From Planobispora longispora (GTDB lineage Bacteria > Actinomycetota > Actinomycetes > Streptosporangiales > Streptosporangiaceae), in NCBI RefSeq assembly GCF_016863135.1, contig NZ_BOOH01000052.1:101184-165183 (forward strand): a stretch of DNA of 64,000 bases, in the 5' to 3' direction. Both the position numbers and the translations under genes were made by a program. Under the pieces are notes generated by a model. That model did not search any database. It saw nothing but the letters and a program-made list of their open reading frames with translations, and was not told where the DNA came from. Of the stretch, positions 1 to 6,604 are shown in pieces. Numbering within the stretch: the stretch's first letter is position 1; each line of letters begins with the position of its first letter.

Positions 1-231
1 CTCAAGGTGCTGCGGGAGAGCGGCTTCGCGACGGTGCGGGCTGAGGGCACCCGGCGCCTCTACGCGGTGAACTCCGACCCGTTGCGCGAGGTCGACGTGT
101 GGCTCGATCGTTTCCGGCGCTTCTGGACCCCCCATCTGGACGCGCTGGAGACGGAACTGGCCAGGGGCAGGCGCGAACGCCGCCTCCGCGACTCCGATGA
201 GGACCCCGCCCGGAAGGGGAAGAGTTCATGA
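1..231 (+). CDS. ArsR-type HTH regulator, C-terminal part
   Basis: Only the last 76 residues are in the window; the start lies before base 1. The readable part opens in the wing of a winged helix (LRESGFATVRAEGTRR, then LYAV) and continues into a helical tail (WLDRFRRFWTPHLDALE) followed by a basic end. This is the typical C-terminus of the small ArsR repressors that sit in front of AHSA1/SRPBCC genes. Its stop overlaps the start of the next gene (ATGA, 228-231), so the two are translationally coupled and the regulator probably controls that pair. The ligand cannot be read from this part; no metal-binding cysteines are visible. The family call is likely, the exact role unknown. Confidence 0.75.
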   Translation, partial: LKVLRESGFATVRAEGTRRLYAVNSDPLREVDVWLDRFRRFWTPHLDALETELARGRRERRLRDSDEDPARKGKSS

Positions 232-881
232 TCGACGTCACCCACCAGATCAACGCCGCCCGGCGGAAGGTCGGCACGCGCGTGCTGGAGGCGGGGGAGG
301 CGCGCACCGTGACGATCAGCCGGACCTACGACGCCCCCGTCGACGATGTCTGGGACGCCTGCACCAACCCCGAGCGCATCCCCCGGTGGTTCCTGCCCGT
401 CTCGGGCGAGCTCCGGCTCGGCGGCCGGTACCAGATCGAAGGCAACGCCGGCGGGAAGATCGAGCGCTGCGACCCGCCCACGGGCTTCTCCGCCACCTGG
501 GAGTACGGAGACGAGGTCAGCTGGATCGAGGTCCTGCTGACCCCCGGCTCCGAGGGCGGGACGCTCCTGGTCCTGGAGCACATCGCCCACGTCGACGACA
601 CGCGGTGGGCCGAGTTCGGCCCCGGCGCGGTCGGCGTCGGCTGGGACCTGATGATCCTGGGACTCGACGGCTACCTGTCCGCCTCCGAGAGCAGGGTGAC
701 CCCGCAGGAGGCCGAGGCCTGGAGCCTCTCCGAGGAGGGCAGGCGGTTCGCGGCGCTCAGCAGCCGGCGGTGGTGCGAGGCGAACATCGCCGCGGGCGCC
801 GACGAGGCCGCCGCGCGGGCGGCCGGGGAGCGCGTCACGGCCTTCTACACCACCGTCCCGGACGAGCCGCCCGGATCGTGA
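228..881 (+). CDS. SRPBCC / AHSA1-like protein
   Basis: A 217-residue protein of the START-like SRPBCC fold, in the branch named after the activator of Hsp90 ATPase. The family signature is the strand ISRTYDAPVDDVWDACTNPE near residue 27, followed by RIPRWFLPVSGELRLGG and a hydrophobic-pocket sheet (FSATWEYG, LLVLEHIAHV). The C-terminal third is a longer helical extension, seen in actinomycete members. Such proteins bind a small hydrophobic ligand; no catalytic residues are established. The start ATG overlaps the stop of the ArsR-type gene, giving a regulator/effector operon. The stop lies inside a perfect hairpin shared with the convergent DUF2000 gene. The ligand is unknown. Confidence 0.88.
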   Translation: MIDVTHQINAARRKVGTRVLEAGEARTVTISRTYDAPVDDVWDACTNPERIPRWFLPVSGELRLGGRYQIEGNAGGKIERCDPPTGFSATWEYGDEVSWIEVLLTPGSEGGTLLVLEHIAHVDDTRWAEFGPGAVGVGWDLMILGLDGYLSASESRVTPQEAEAWSLSEEGRRFAALSSRRWCEANIAAGADEAAARAAGERVTAFYTTVPDEPPGS

Positions 882-892
882 CCGGGCGGCTC
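864..892. terminator. Bidirectional hairpin spanning two stop codons
   Basis: A perfect 11-bp stem (GAGCCGCCCGG, 864-874; CCGGGCGGCTC, 882-892) closes a 7-base loop that contains the TGA of the SRPBCC gene. The outer end of the right arm enters the stop of the convergent DUF2000 gene. There is no T-tract, as is usual for actinomycete terminators. Confidence 0.7.
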
Positions 893-1367
893 AGCGCAGC
901 AGGGGGAGCCTGCCGGTGAGGCGTTCCACGTCCGGGCGGGAACCGAACAGGCTCACGGCGTGGTAGGCCAGGTCCTCGCTCCGGGTGCGGGCGAGCTCGT
1001 CCAGGTAGTCGCGGTAGACATTGGTCCGCTGGGCGATCGTGGCCATGTCCGTGACCAGCAGGTCCGGTACGGCCGCCGCCTCCGCCGCGACCCGGCGGAC
1101 GACGGCGGCCGGGGCGGCCAGCACCGCGCAGCCGGTCCAGGGCAGCCCCGGATGCGCGCGGCCCGAGGCGTCGGCGCCGCCCGCGCCCAGGATCGCCGGC
1201 ACGGCGTTGCCGACGGACGCGGCCAGGCAGGCCACGGCGTTGGCCTGGAGCCCGCGCGGCAGGTCCCGGTCGACCAGGATCGCCCACTTCACCGGCAGCT
1301 CCCGGGTGGGCAGGTCGGGACGGTAGCCGAAGTCGGCCGTCCAGCTCTCCAGAACGGTCATCTGCAT
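891..1367 (-). CDS. DUF2000 family protein
   Basis: A 158-residue protein of the DUF2000 family, small alpha/beta proteins of unknown biochemical activity. Typical features are the KWAILVDRDLPRGLQANAVA segment near the N-terminus and the TNVYRDYLDEL stretch near the C-terminus. The ATG at 1367 is chosen because GGAGG lies 6 bases upstream; the ATG two codons later is too far from it. The gene diverges from an Lrp/AsnC regulator, a pairing that suggests local control by that regulator through the dyad at 1436-1456. DUF2000 proteins are sometimes described as peptidyl-tRNA hydrolase-like in fold; no activity is assigned here. Confidence 0.85.
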   Translation of the reverse strand: MQMTVLESWTADFGYRPDLPTRELPVKWAILVDRDLPRGLQANAVACLAASVGNAVPAILGAGGADASGRAHPGLPWTGCAVLAAPAAVVRRVAAEAAAVPDLLVTDMATIAQRTNVYRDYLDELARTRSEDLAYHAVSLFGSRPDVERLTGRLPLLR

Positions 1368-1435
1368 CCCCTTCCTCCGAATTTCAGGAAGGAACATCGC
1401 ACCTTCGCCGATGAAGTCTCAACGTGAGATGTCGG

Positions 1436-1456
1436 ATTCCGAAGAAAATTCGGAAT
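1436..1456. promoter_or_regulatory. Perfect dyad between DUF2000 and Lrp genes
   Basis: ATTCCGAA and TTCGGAAT, separated by GAAAA, form a perfect 8-bp inverted repeat in the divergent intergenic region. Size and position fit an Lrp/AsnC operator controlling both genes; this is an inference. It also overlaps an alternative upstream ATG of the Lrp gene, which supports the start at 1476. Confidence 0.6.
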
Positions 1457-1475
1457 GTCATGGCACCATGCGTCC

Positions 1476-1970
1476 ATGGACGAAGTTGATGCGGCCATCC
1501 TGGCCGAGCTGCAGCGCGACGGCCGCCAGACCAACCGGGAGCTGGCCGAGCGCATCGGCGTGGCCGCGTCCACCTGTCTGGAGCGGGTGCGCTCCCTGCG
1601 GAACAGGGGAGTGATCGAGGGCTTCCACGCCGAGGTCAACCTCGCCGCCATGGGCCGCCCGGTCCAGGCGCTCATCCACGTCCGGCTCCACCCGAAGATC
1701 CGCGAGTCGGTGGAGGCGTTCCGCGACTACGTCACCGCGCTGCCCGAGACCCTCGCGGTCTTCGTGGTGTCCGGCGGCGACGACTTCATCATCCAGGTGG
1801 CCGTGCGGGACACCGGCCACCTGCGCGACTTCGTCCTCGACCACGTCGCCCGGCACCGCACCATCGCCGACGTCCGCACCTCCCTGGTCTACGACCACAT
1901 CCGTAAGACCTCGGTGGAGGAGCTCCCGCCGGAGCGGCCGAGCCCGCCCCGGACGGGCCGCCGCAGATGA
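1476..1970 (+). CDS. Lrp/AsnC family transcriptional regulator
   Basis: A 164-residue regulator with the classic order: an N-terminal HTH opening MDEVDAAILAELQRDGR, with recognition helix around STCLERVRSLRNRGVI, then a RAM/ACT-type ligand domain (VQALIHVRL through VVSGGDDFIIQVAV) and a short proline-rich tail. Lrp/AsnC proteins bind amino acids or similar effectors and assemble as octamers on DNA. The ATG at 1476 places the usual D-x-x-D-xx-IL motif at the N-terminus; an in-frame ATG at 1455 lies in the putative operator and is less likely. It is divergent from DUF2000 and probably regulates it and itself. The effector is unknown. Confidence 0.92.
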   Translation: MDEVDAAILAELQRDGRQTNRELAERIGVAASTCLERVRSLRNRGVIEGFHAEVNLAAMGRPVQALIHVRLHPKIRESVEAFRDYVTALPETLAVFVVSGGDDFIIQVAVRDTGHLRDFVLDHVARHRTIADVRTSLVYDHIRKTSVEELPPERPSPPRTGRRR

Positions 1971-1995
1971 CCGCCCCGGTCCGGGCCGGGACCCT

Positions 1996-2913
1996 TCAGG
2001 GAATGAGGAGCGTCTTGCCGGGGAGCCGCCCGGTCTCGGCGTCGCGGTGCACCGAGGGAAGTTCGGCGAGCGGGCGCGACTCGGCGACGTCGACCCGCAC
2101 CGCGCCGGCGTCGACCAGCTTCACCAGCGCGGCGAGGTGGCCGGTGTCGTTCCGGACGACGAAGCGCACCGCTGTGAGGTGCGGTCCCGCCAGCTGTTCC
2201 ACCTCGACGGTGGCGGACACCAGCACGCCTCCCGGCCGGATCAGCGGCACCAGCTCCGCGGCCTGCGAGGGGGTGACCGCGGCGAAGTTGAACAGCACGT
2301 CGACCGGCTCGTCCAGCGCGTCGGCGAGGGGGGCGGCGGTGTAGTCGACGATCCGGTCGGCGCCGAGCCGCCGGACCGTCTCGGCGCCGCGCGGGCCGGC
2401 GGTGGCGATGACGTGCGCCCCGAGGCGCCCGAGGAGCTGGATGGCGAACCTGCCGACGGTGCCCGAGCCGTTGACCAGCACCCGCTGCCCCGGCCCGACG
2501 TCCGCGTGCTCGAACACCGCCTGCCACGCGGTGACCCCGGCGATCGGCAGGGCCGCGGCATGGGCCAGCGGAATGGTGGCGGGCGCCGCGACCAGGAGGT
2601 CGGCCGCGGCGGTCACGTACTCGGCCGCCGCGCCGCCGTCGAGCCGGCCGACGACCCGGTCTCCGGCGGCGAACGCGGACACGCCCGCGCCGACCTCGGC
2701 GACGACCCCGGCGACGTCGCCGCCGAGCGTGTACGGCAGGTCCAGCGGGAAGACCGAGCGCAGCCAGCCCCGGCGCATCCCGATCTCGGACGGATTGAAC
2801 GACGTCGCGGCGACGCGGACGAGCACCTGGCCGTCACCCGGCGCCGGACGGGGAACGTCGTCCTGCCGGATGACCGAGGCGTCGCCGTACCGGTGGATTC
2901 GCATGGCTTTCAT
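1996..2913 (-). CDS. NADP-dependent MDR oxidoreductase (quinone-reductase-like)
   Basis: A 305-residue medium-chain reductase of the zeta-crystallin/quinone oxidoreductase branch. The N-terminal GroES-like domain (MRIHRYGD, GGDVAGVVAEVG) precedes a Rossmann domain with the nucleotide motif NGSGTVGRFAIQLLG. No structural-zinc cysteine cluster is seen, as expected for this branch. The start at 2913 follows a GGGGGAC stretch; the ATG at 2904 is possible. The gene is divergent from an AraC-type regulator, which probably controls it. Substrates in this family are usually quinones or enones; the specific one cannot be deduced. It converges with the Lrp gene, 25 bases apart. Confidence 0.9.
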   Translation of the reverse strand: MKAMRIHRYGDASVIRQDDVPRPAPGDGQVLVRVAATSFNPSEIGMRRGWLRSVFPLDLPYTLGGDVAGVVAEVGAGVSAFAAGDRVVGRLDGGAAAEYVTAAADLLVAAPATIPLAHAAALPIAGVTAWQAVFEHADVGPGQRVLVNGSGTVGRFAIQLLGRLGAHVIATAGPRGAETVRRLGADRIVDYTAAPLADALDEPVDVLFNFAAVTPSQAAELVPLIRPGGVLVSATVEVEQLAGPHLTAVRFVVRNDTGHLAALVKLVDAGAVRVDVAESRPLAELPSVHRDAETGRLPGKTLLIP

Positions 2914-2992
2914 GTCCCCCAACCTACGATCACACAGGAAGACGATAAATGCTTAGAAGTCCCTGTTGTATACGTCATCGTCTCCGGCGCAT

Positions 2993-2998
2993 TATGAT
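2993..2998 (+). promoter_or_regulatory. Candidate -10 element of a leaderless AraC transcript
   Basis: TATGAT ends 6 bases before the ATG at 3005, which would put the transcription start on the A of the start codon. No ribosome-binding site precedes that ATG. No convincing -35 box is visible at normal spacing. Confidence 0.5.
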
Positions 2999-3004
2999 CG
3001 CGGC

Positions 3005-3973
3005 ATGGACGTGCTGAGCGACGTGCTCGCGATCATGCGCACCGGCCGGCCGCGATCGGCGCAGGTCACCTGGCACGCCCCCTGGGCGCAGCGGTTCGCG
3101 CCCGTGCCCGGCGCCGTGGGCTTCCACGTGATCCTGCGGGGATCGTGCTGGCTCATGCAGCCCGGCGCCGACCCGCTGCCCCTGTCCGCCGGGGACGTCG
3201 TGTTCCGGCCGCACGGCCGGGGCCACACCCTGGCCGACGACCCCTCCACCCGGCCCGTCGCGCCCGCGTGCCACCCGAACGAACCGGCCGCCCTGCGGCG
3301 GTACGCCGTCGACACCGTCGGCGCGCCCTCCGGCGACGGCGGTCCGGCCGCCGTGGTCCTCTGCGGCGCCTACGAGCTCGACCCCGCCCTCGTCCACCCG
3401 CTCCTGCACGACCTGCCGGAACTGGTTCACATACCCGCGCACCTCGGGCGGCGTCCCGAGCTCCGGGCCACCGTCGACCTGCTCGCCGCCGAGCTGGCGC
3501 AGCCCCGCCCCGGCGCCGACGCGCTCATCCCGGCGCTGCTCGACACGCTCCTGCTGTACATCCTGCGGAGCTGGTTCGACCGGCGGCCCGCGCCCCGCGC
3601 CACCGGCTGGGCCGCGGCGCTCAACGACCCCGCCGTCGCCGCGGCGCTGCAGGCCATGCACGACGATCCCGCGCGGCCGTGGACCGTCGCCGCCCTCGCC
3701 GCCGAGGCCGGCCTGTCACGCGCCCCGTTCGCCCGCCGTTTCACCGCCCTCCTCGGCCAGCCGCCGCTGACCTACCTCACCTGGTGGCGCCTGACCGCCG
3801 CCGCGCGGCTCCTGCGGCAGAGCGACGCGCCGCTGAACGTCATCGCCGGCAGGGTCGGCTACACCTCCTCGTTCGCCTTCGCCAACGCGTTCAAGCGCCG
3901 GTACGGCACCGCCCCCGGCCGATACCGCGGCCGGGGGCGGCGGGCCGCCGAGCCGGCCGGCGTCAAAAAATAG
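3005..3973 (+). CDS. AraC-family regulator with cupin sensor domain
   Basis: A 322-residue regulator. The N-terminal half is an AraC-binding/cupin domain (GFHVILRGSCWLMQPG, then LSAGDVVFRPHGRGHTL) of the type found in regulators of small-molecule oxidoreductases. The C-terminal part, from about residue 205, holds two HTH motifs: AALAAEAGLSRAPFARRF and the signature NVIAGRVGYTSSFAFANAFK. The start at 3005 is preferred because translation from the upstream in-frame codon would place residues across the -10 element. It is divergent from the MDR oxidoreductase, the probable target. The inducer is unknown. The gene ends 45 bases before the next SDR gene, with a separate promoter between them. Confidence 0.92.
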   Translation: MDVLSDVLAIMRTGRPRSAQVTWHAPWAQRFAPVPGAVGFHVILRGSCWLMQPGADPLPLSAGDVVFRPHGRGHTLADDPSTRPVAPACHPNEPAALRRYAVDTVGAPSGDGGPAAVVLCGAYELDPALVHPLLHDLPELVHIPAHLGRRPELRATVDLLAAELAQPRPGADALIPALLDTLLLYILRSWFDRRPAPRATGWAAALNDPAVAAALQAMHDDPARPWTVAALAAEAGLSRAPFARRFTALLGQPPLTYLTWWRLTAAARLLRQSDAPLNVIAGRVGYTSSFAFANAFKRRYGTAPGRYRGRGRRAAEPAGVKK

Positions 3974-3999
3974 AGAGACGCTCTAGAGAACCTCTCTAG
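3971..3999. promoter_or_regulatory. Nested inverted-repeat operator upstream of SDR gene
   Basis: TAGAGAG (3971-3977), CTCTAGAG (3983-3988 core) and TCTCTAG (3993-3999) are alternating half-sites. CTAGAGA-ACC-TCTCTAG is a perfect 7-bp dyad, and TAGAGAG pairs with CTCTCTA at 3992-3998. It sits just upstream of the -10 box at 4007-4012. A TetR-family repressor, probably the one encoded at 4947, is the likely binder. Confidence 0.6.
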
Positions 4000-4006
4000 T
4001 CTTCCC

Positions 4007-4012
4007 TACACT
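4007..4012 (+). promoter_or_regulatory. Candidate -10 element of a leaderless SDR transcript
   Basis: TACACT ends 6 bases before the ATG at 4019. There is no ribosome-binding site before that ATG, so the transcript is probably leaderless. Confidence 0.5.
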
Positions 4013-4018
4013 CCCCGC

Positions 4019-4900
4019 ATGGAATCAACACGCGCAGACCGGCCCGGCTCCCCTCCGACGATCGTGGTGACGGGCGGCAACCGGGGCATCGGATACGCCG
4101 TCGCGGCGGAACTGCTGCGCCACGGCTGTGACGTGGTGCTGGTCAGCCGGGACAGGGGTCGGGGCGAGGCCGCGCGGGCCGCCCTGACCGCCCCCGGCAC
4201 GGCGGGCCCGCGCCTCGTCGTGGGAGGCCTCTCCAGTGTCCGGGCGGTGCGCGCCACCGCCGAGGCGATCCGCGAGTTGTGCCCCCGCCTCGACGTGCTG
4301 ATCCACAACGCCGGTCTGTGGCCGAGCCGCCGCGTGCTGACCGAGGACGGGCTGGAGGAGGCCTTCGCCGTCAACCACCTGGCGCCGTTCCTGCTCAACC
4401 ACGAGCTGGAGCCGTTGCTGGCCGCCTCGGGGGCCAGGGTCGTGCAGGTCGGCGCCGGGCTGTACGTCAAAGGACAGGCCGATCCCGAGCGCACCCCCAC
4501 CGGACTGGACTTCCACCCCGTACGGACCTACGCCGACACCAAGCTGTGCAACCTGCTGCTCCTGCCGCGGTTCGCCGAGCGCTGGCGGGACGCCGGAGTG
4601 ACCGTCAACGCCGTGCACCCCGGGGTGATCCGCACCGGCCTGGGGGATCGGGGCGGGCCCGTGGGCTACCTGCTCAAGGCCGTGAAGCTGCTGTGGAAGA
4701 GCCCGGAGGCCGGGGCCGGGCCCGTGGTCAGGCTGGCCCTGGCCGAGGAGCTCGCCGGGCGGACGGGACTCTACTTCAACCTGGAACAGGAGGAGGCGCC
4801 GGCCCCGGTCGCCGCCGACGCGGAGCTCGCGGGGCGGCTCTGGGAGCAGGCGCTGGAACTCGCGGGTCTGGAGCGGACGCCGCCGCCCGCCCGTCGCTGA
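4019..4900 (+). CDS. SDR family NAD(P)-dependent oxidoreductase
   Basis: A 293-residue short-chain dehydrogenase of the retinol-dehydrogenase/WW-domain-oxidoreductase-like group. It shows the cofactor motif TGGNRGIGYAVA near residue 18, the NAG motif (HNAGLW), NHLAPFLLNH in helix alpha-5, and the catalytic YADTK in a YxxxK pattern. The VTVNAVHPGVIRTGL segment follows, as usual. The first ATG is used; it has no ribosome-binding site but a -10 box at leaderless spacing. The TetR gene 46 bases downstream on the same strand probably regulates it through the palindromes at 3971-3999. The substrate is unknown; a role in detoxifying a carbonyl compound is only a guess. Confidence 0.9.
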   Translation: MESTRADRPGSPPTIVVTGGNRGIGYAVAAELLRHGCDVVLVSRDRGRGEAARAALTAPGTAGPRLVVGGLSSVRAVRATAEAIRELCPRLDVLIHNAGLWPSRRVLTEDGLEEAFAVNHLAPFLLNHELEPLLAASGARVVQVGAGLYVKGQADPERTPTGLDFHPVRTYADTKLCNLLLLPRFAERWRDAGVTVNAVHPGVIRTGLGDRGGPVGYLLKAVKLLWKSPEAGAGPVVRLALAEELAGRTGLYFNLEQEEAPAPVAADAELAGRLWEQALELAGLERTPPPARR

Positions 4901-4946
4901 ACGGCCGTACCATCGCCTGACGACTGCTGATCTCCGAACGGCTGTG

Positions 4947-5594
4947 ATGTCACCGAAACACCAGCGGGGCGAGATGACCGTCGACCGCGTCCTCGCGGCG
5001 GCGCTCGACCTCTACGCGGAGGACCCCGACGGGCTCACGATGACCGCGCTGATCGCCAGGACCGGCGTCAGCAGCGGCAGCCTCTACCACCACTTCGGCA
5101 GCCTCGACGGGCTCGCCGCGGCGCTCTACATCCGCTGCATGGCCGACCTGCTGGACGCGGTCGCCACCGCGGTCGAGGCGGCCGGATCGGCGCGCGAGGG
5201 CATCCGGGCCTTCTCGGAGGCGTACCTGGGATTCGCCCGCGACCGCCGCGCGGCGGCGCACTTCATCCACGCCTCGGCCTACGCGGCGTTCCTCCCCGCC
5301 CACGCGGGGCGCATCGCGCGGGCCAAAGAGCCCGCGATGCGCAGGATCGCCGCCTGGCTGGGGCCGCACATCGCCGCCGGGCGCATCGTCGACCTCCCCG
5401 GCCCGCTCCTGGAGATGCTCGTCGTCGGACCCCTGGCGGAGACGACCCGCCGCTGGCTCGCCACCGGCCCCGCGGAGAGCGCGCACCGCGGAACGGGACG
5501 GGGAGCCGGCTCCGGCGCGGATCCCGGCGTGGACCTGGAGGCGGCGGCCCGGCTGCTCCCCGAGCGCATCTGGCGGTCGGTCCGCGGCGAGTAG
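4947..5594 (+). CDS. TetR family transcriptional regulator
   Basis: A 215-residue regulator with an N-terminal TetR HTH (TVDRVLAAALDLYAEDPD, then ARTGVSSGSLYHHFGSLDGL) and a helical ligand-binding/dimerisation domain. The start is the ATG at 4947; a GTG immediately before it is an equally possible start and adds one residue. The last third contains a low-complexity Gly/Ala-rich segment. It follows the SDR gene on the same strand and is the best candidate to bind the nested palindrome ahead of that gene. The 3' end, including its TAG stop, has been tandemly duplicated (5572-5662). The effector cannot be inferred. Confidence 0.9.
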   Translation: MSPKHQRGEMTVDRVLAAALDLYAEDPDGLTMTALIARTGVSSGSLYHHFGSLDGLAAALYIRCMADLLDAVATAVEAAGSAREGIRAFSEAYLGFARDRRAAAHFIHASAYAAFLPAHAGRIARAKEPAMRRIAAWLGPHIAAGRIVDLPGPLLEMLVVGPLAETTRRWLATGPAESAHRGTGRGAGSGADPGVDLEAAARLLPERIWRSVRGE

Positions 5595-5662
5595 GGGTGT
5601 CCCGTTCCACGGCGATCGGCGGTCGGTCCGCTGGCGGGGAGGGTGTCCCGTTCCACGGCGAT
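5572..5662. repeat. 46-bp tandem duplication across the TetR stop codon
   Basis: GGCGGTCGGTCCG occurs at 5572-5584 and 5618-5630, and a 22-bp identity occurs at 5595-5616 and 5641-5662. Both pairs are offset by 46 bp, so the last seven codons, the stop and about 20 bases of 3' sequence were duplicated. The second copy has lost the TAG. Confidence 0.8.
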
Positions 5663-5691
5663 TCCGGCCGCGGCGCCCTGAGCCCTCCTTC

Positions 5692-5750
5692 TTGACAAGA
5701 CGCCGCAGAAAAGTCATGTCACCATTTACCGTTAGGAAACTTTCTTTTAC
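5692..5750 (+). promoter_or_regulatory. Promoter region of the LPMO gene
   Basis: A consensus TTGACA stands at 5692-5697, but no good -10 box is visible at normal spacing (TCATGT at 5714-5719 is the nearest). Downstream, 5731-5750 reads GTTAGGAAACTTTC followed by TTTTAC, an imperfect dyad in an AT-rich stretch that stands out from the genome. It may be a carbon-source operator. The ribosome-binding site AAGGAG is at 5772-5777. Confidence 0.4.
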
Positions 5751-5783
5751 ATTTCTATCAACCCCCCAGCAAAGGAGTAGGAC

Positions 5784-6515
5784 GTGCGAAAAACGATCAT
5801 GCTCATCGCGGTGGCGTTGATGACCCTCGGGGCCACGGTGCTCACCGCCACACCGGCCTCGGCCCACGGATACATCTCCTCGCCGCCGAGCCGTCAGGCG
5901 TTCTGCGCCCAGGGCAAGGTCCCCAACTGCGGTGACATCATCTACGAGCCCCAGAGCGTGGAAGGCCCCAAGGGGCAGCGCAGCTGCCACGGCGGCGTCG
6001 CCCGGTTCGCCCAGCTGAGCGATGAGAGCAAGCCCTGGCCCGCGACCTCGGTCGGCACCAGCGTCACGTTCAACTGGGTGCTCACCGCCCGGCACGCGAC
6101 CAGCACCTGGGAGTACTACATCGGCAACACCCGCATCGCGCTCTTCAACGACAACGGCAGGCAACCCGGCGCGACGGTGTCGCACAACGTGAGCCTCGCC
6201 GGCTACAGCGGGCGGCAGAAGGTCCTGGCCATCTGGAACATCGCCGACACCGCGATGGCCTTCTACTCCTGCGTCGACCTGCAGATCGGCGGCGGCAACC
6301 CGAACCCCACCCCCACCCCGACGGTGACCCCGACCAGGACGCCCACCCCCACCCCGACCTCGACGGCCCCCTCCGGGACCTGGAGGGCGGGGACCGCGTA
6401 CGCGGTGGGCGCGCAGGTCACCTACGCGGGCGCGAGCTACCGCTGCCTGCAGGCGCACACGTCCATGGCCGGCTGGGAGCCGCCGAACGTCCCGGCGCTC
6501 TGGCAGCGGCTCTGA
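5784..6515 (+). CDS. Secreted AA10 lytic polysaccharide monooxygenase with CBM5/12
   Basis: A 243-residue secreted copper enzyme that oxidatively cleaves crystalline chitin (or cellulose). Residues 1-27 are a Sec signal ending in TPASA, so mature His28 becomes the N-terminal copper ligand (HGYISSPPSR). The second histidine-brace ligand is H104 (LTARHATSTW) and the axial Phe is F160 (AMAFYSCVD). A Pro/Thr linker of about 26 residues (PTPTPTVTPTRTPTPTPTS) leads to a C-terminal chitin-binding CBM5/12 domain (GTWRAGTAYAVGAQVTYAG, ending ALWQRL). The GTG start lies 6 bases after AAGGAG. It stands alone with its own promoter, upstream of a DUF305 gene. The CBM type favours chitin as substrate. Confidence 0.95.
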   Translation: MRKTIMLIAVALMTLGATVLTATPASAHGYISSPPSRQAFCAQGKVPNCGDIIYEPQSVEGPKGQRSCHGGVARFAQLSDESKPWPATSVGTSVTFNWVLTARHATSTWEYYIGNTRIALFNDNGRQPGATVSHNVSLAGYSGRQKVLAIWNIADTAMAFYSCVDLQIGGGNPNPTPTPTVTPTRTPTPTPTSTAPSGTWRAGTAYAVGAQVTYAGASYRCLQAHTSMAGWEPPNVPALWQRL

Positions 6516-6604
6516 CGCGGAAGGGAGGAAGGCGGTGAGGCGCCCGTCCCGGCGTGACCTCTCCGGGGCGGGCGCCTCACCGCCGCGACGCCCATGAGAC
6601 ACCT

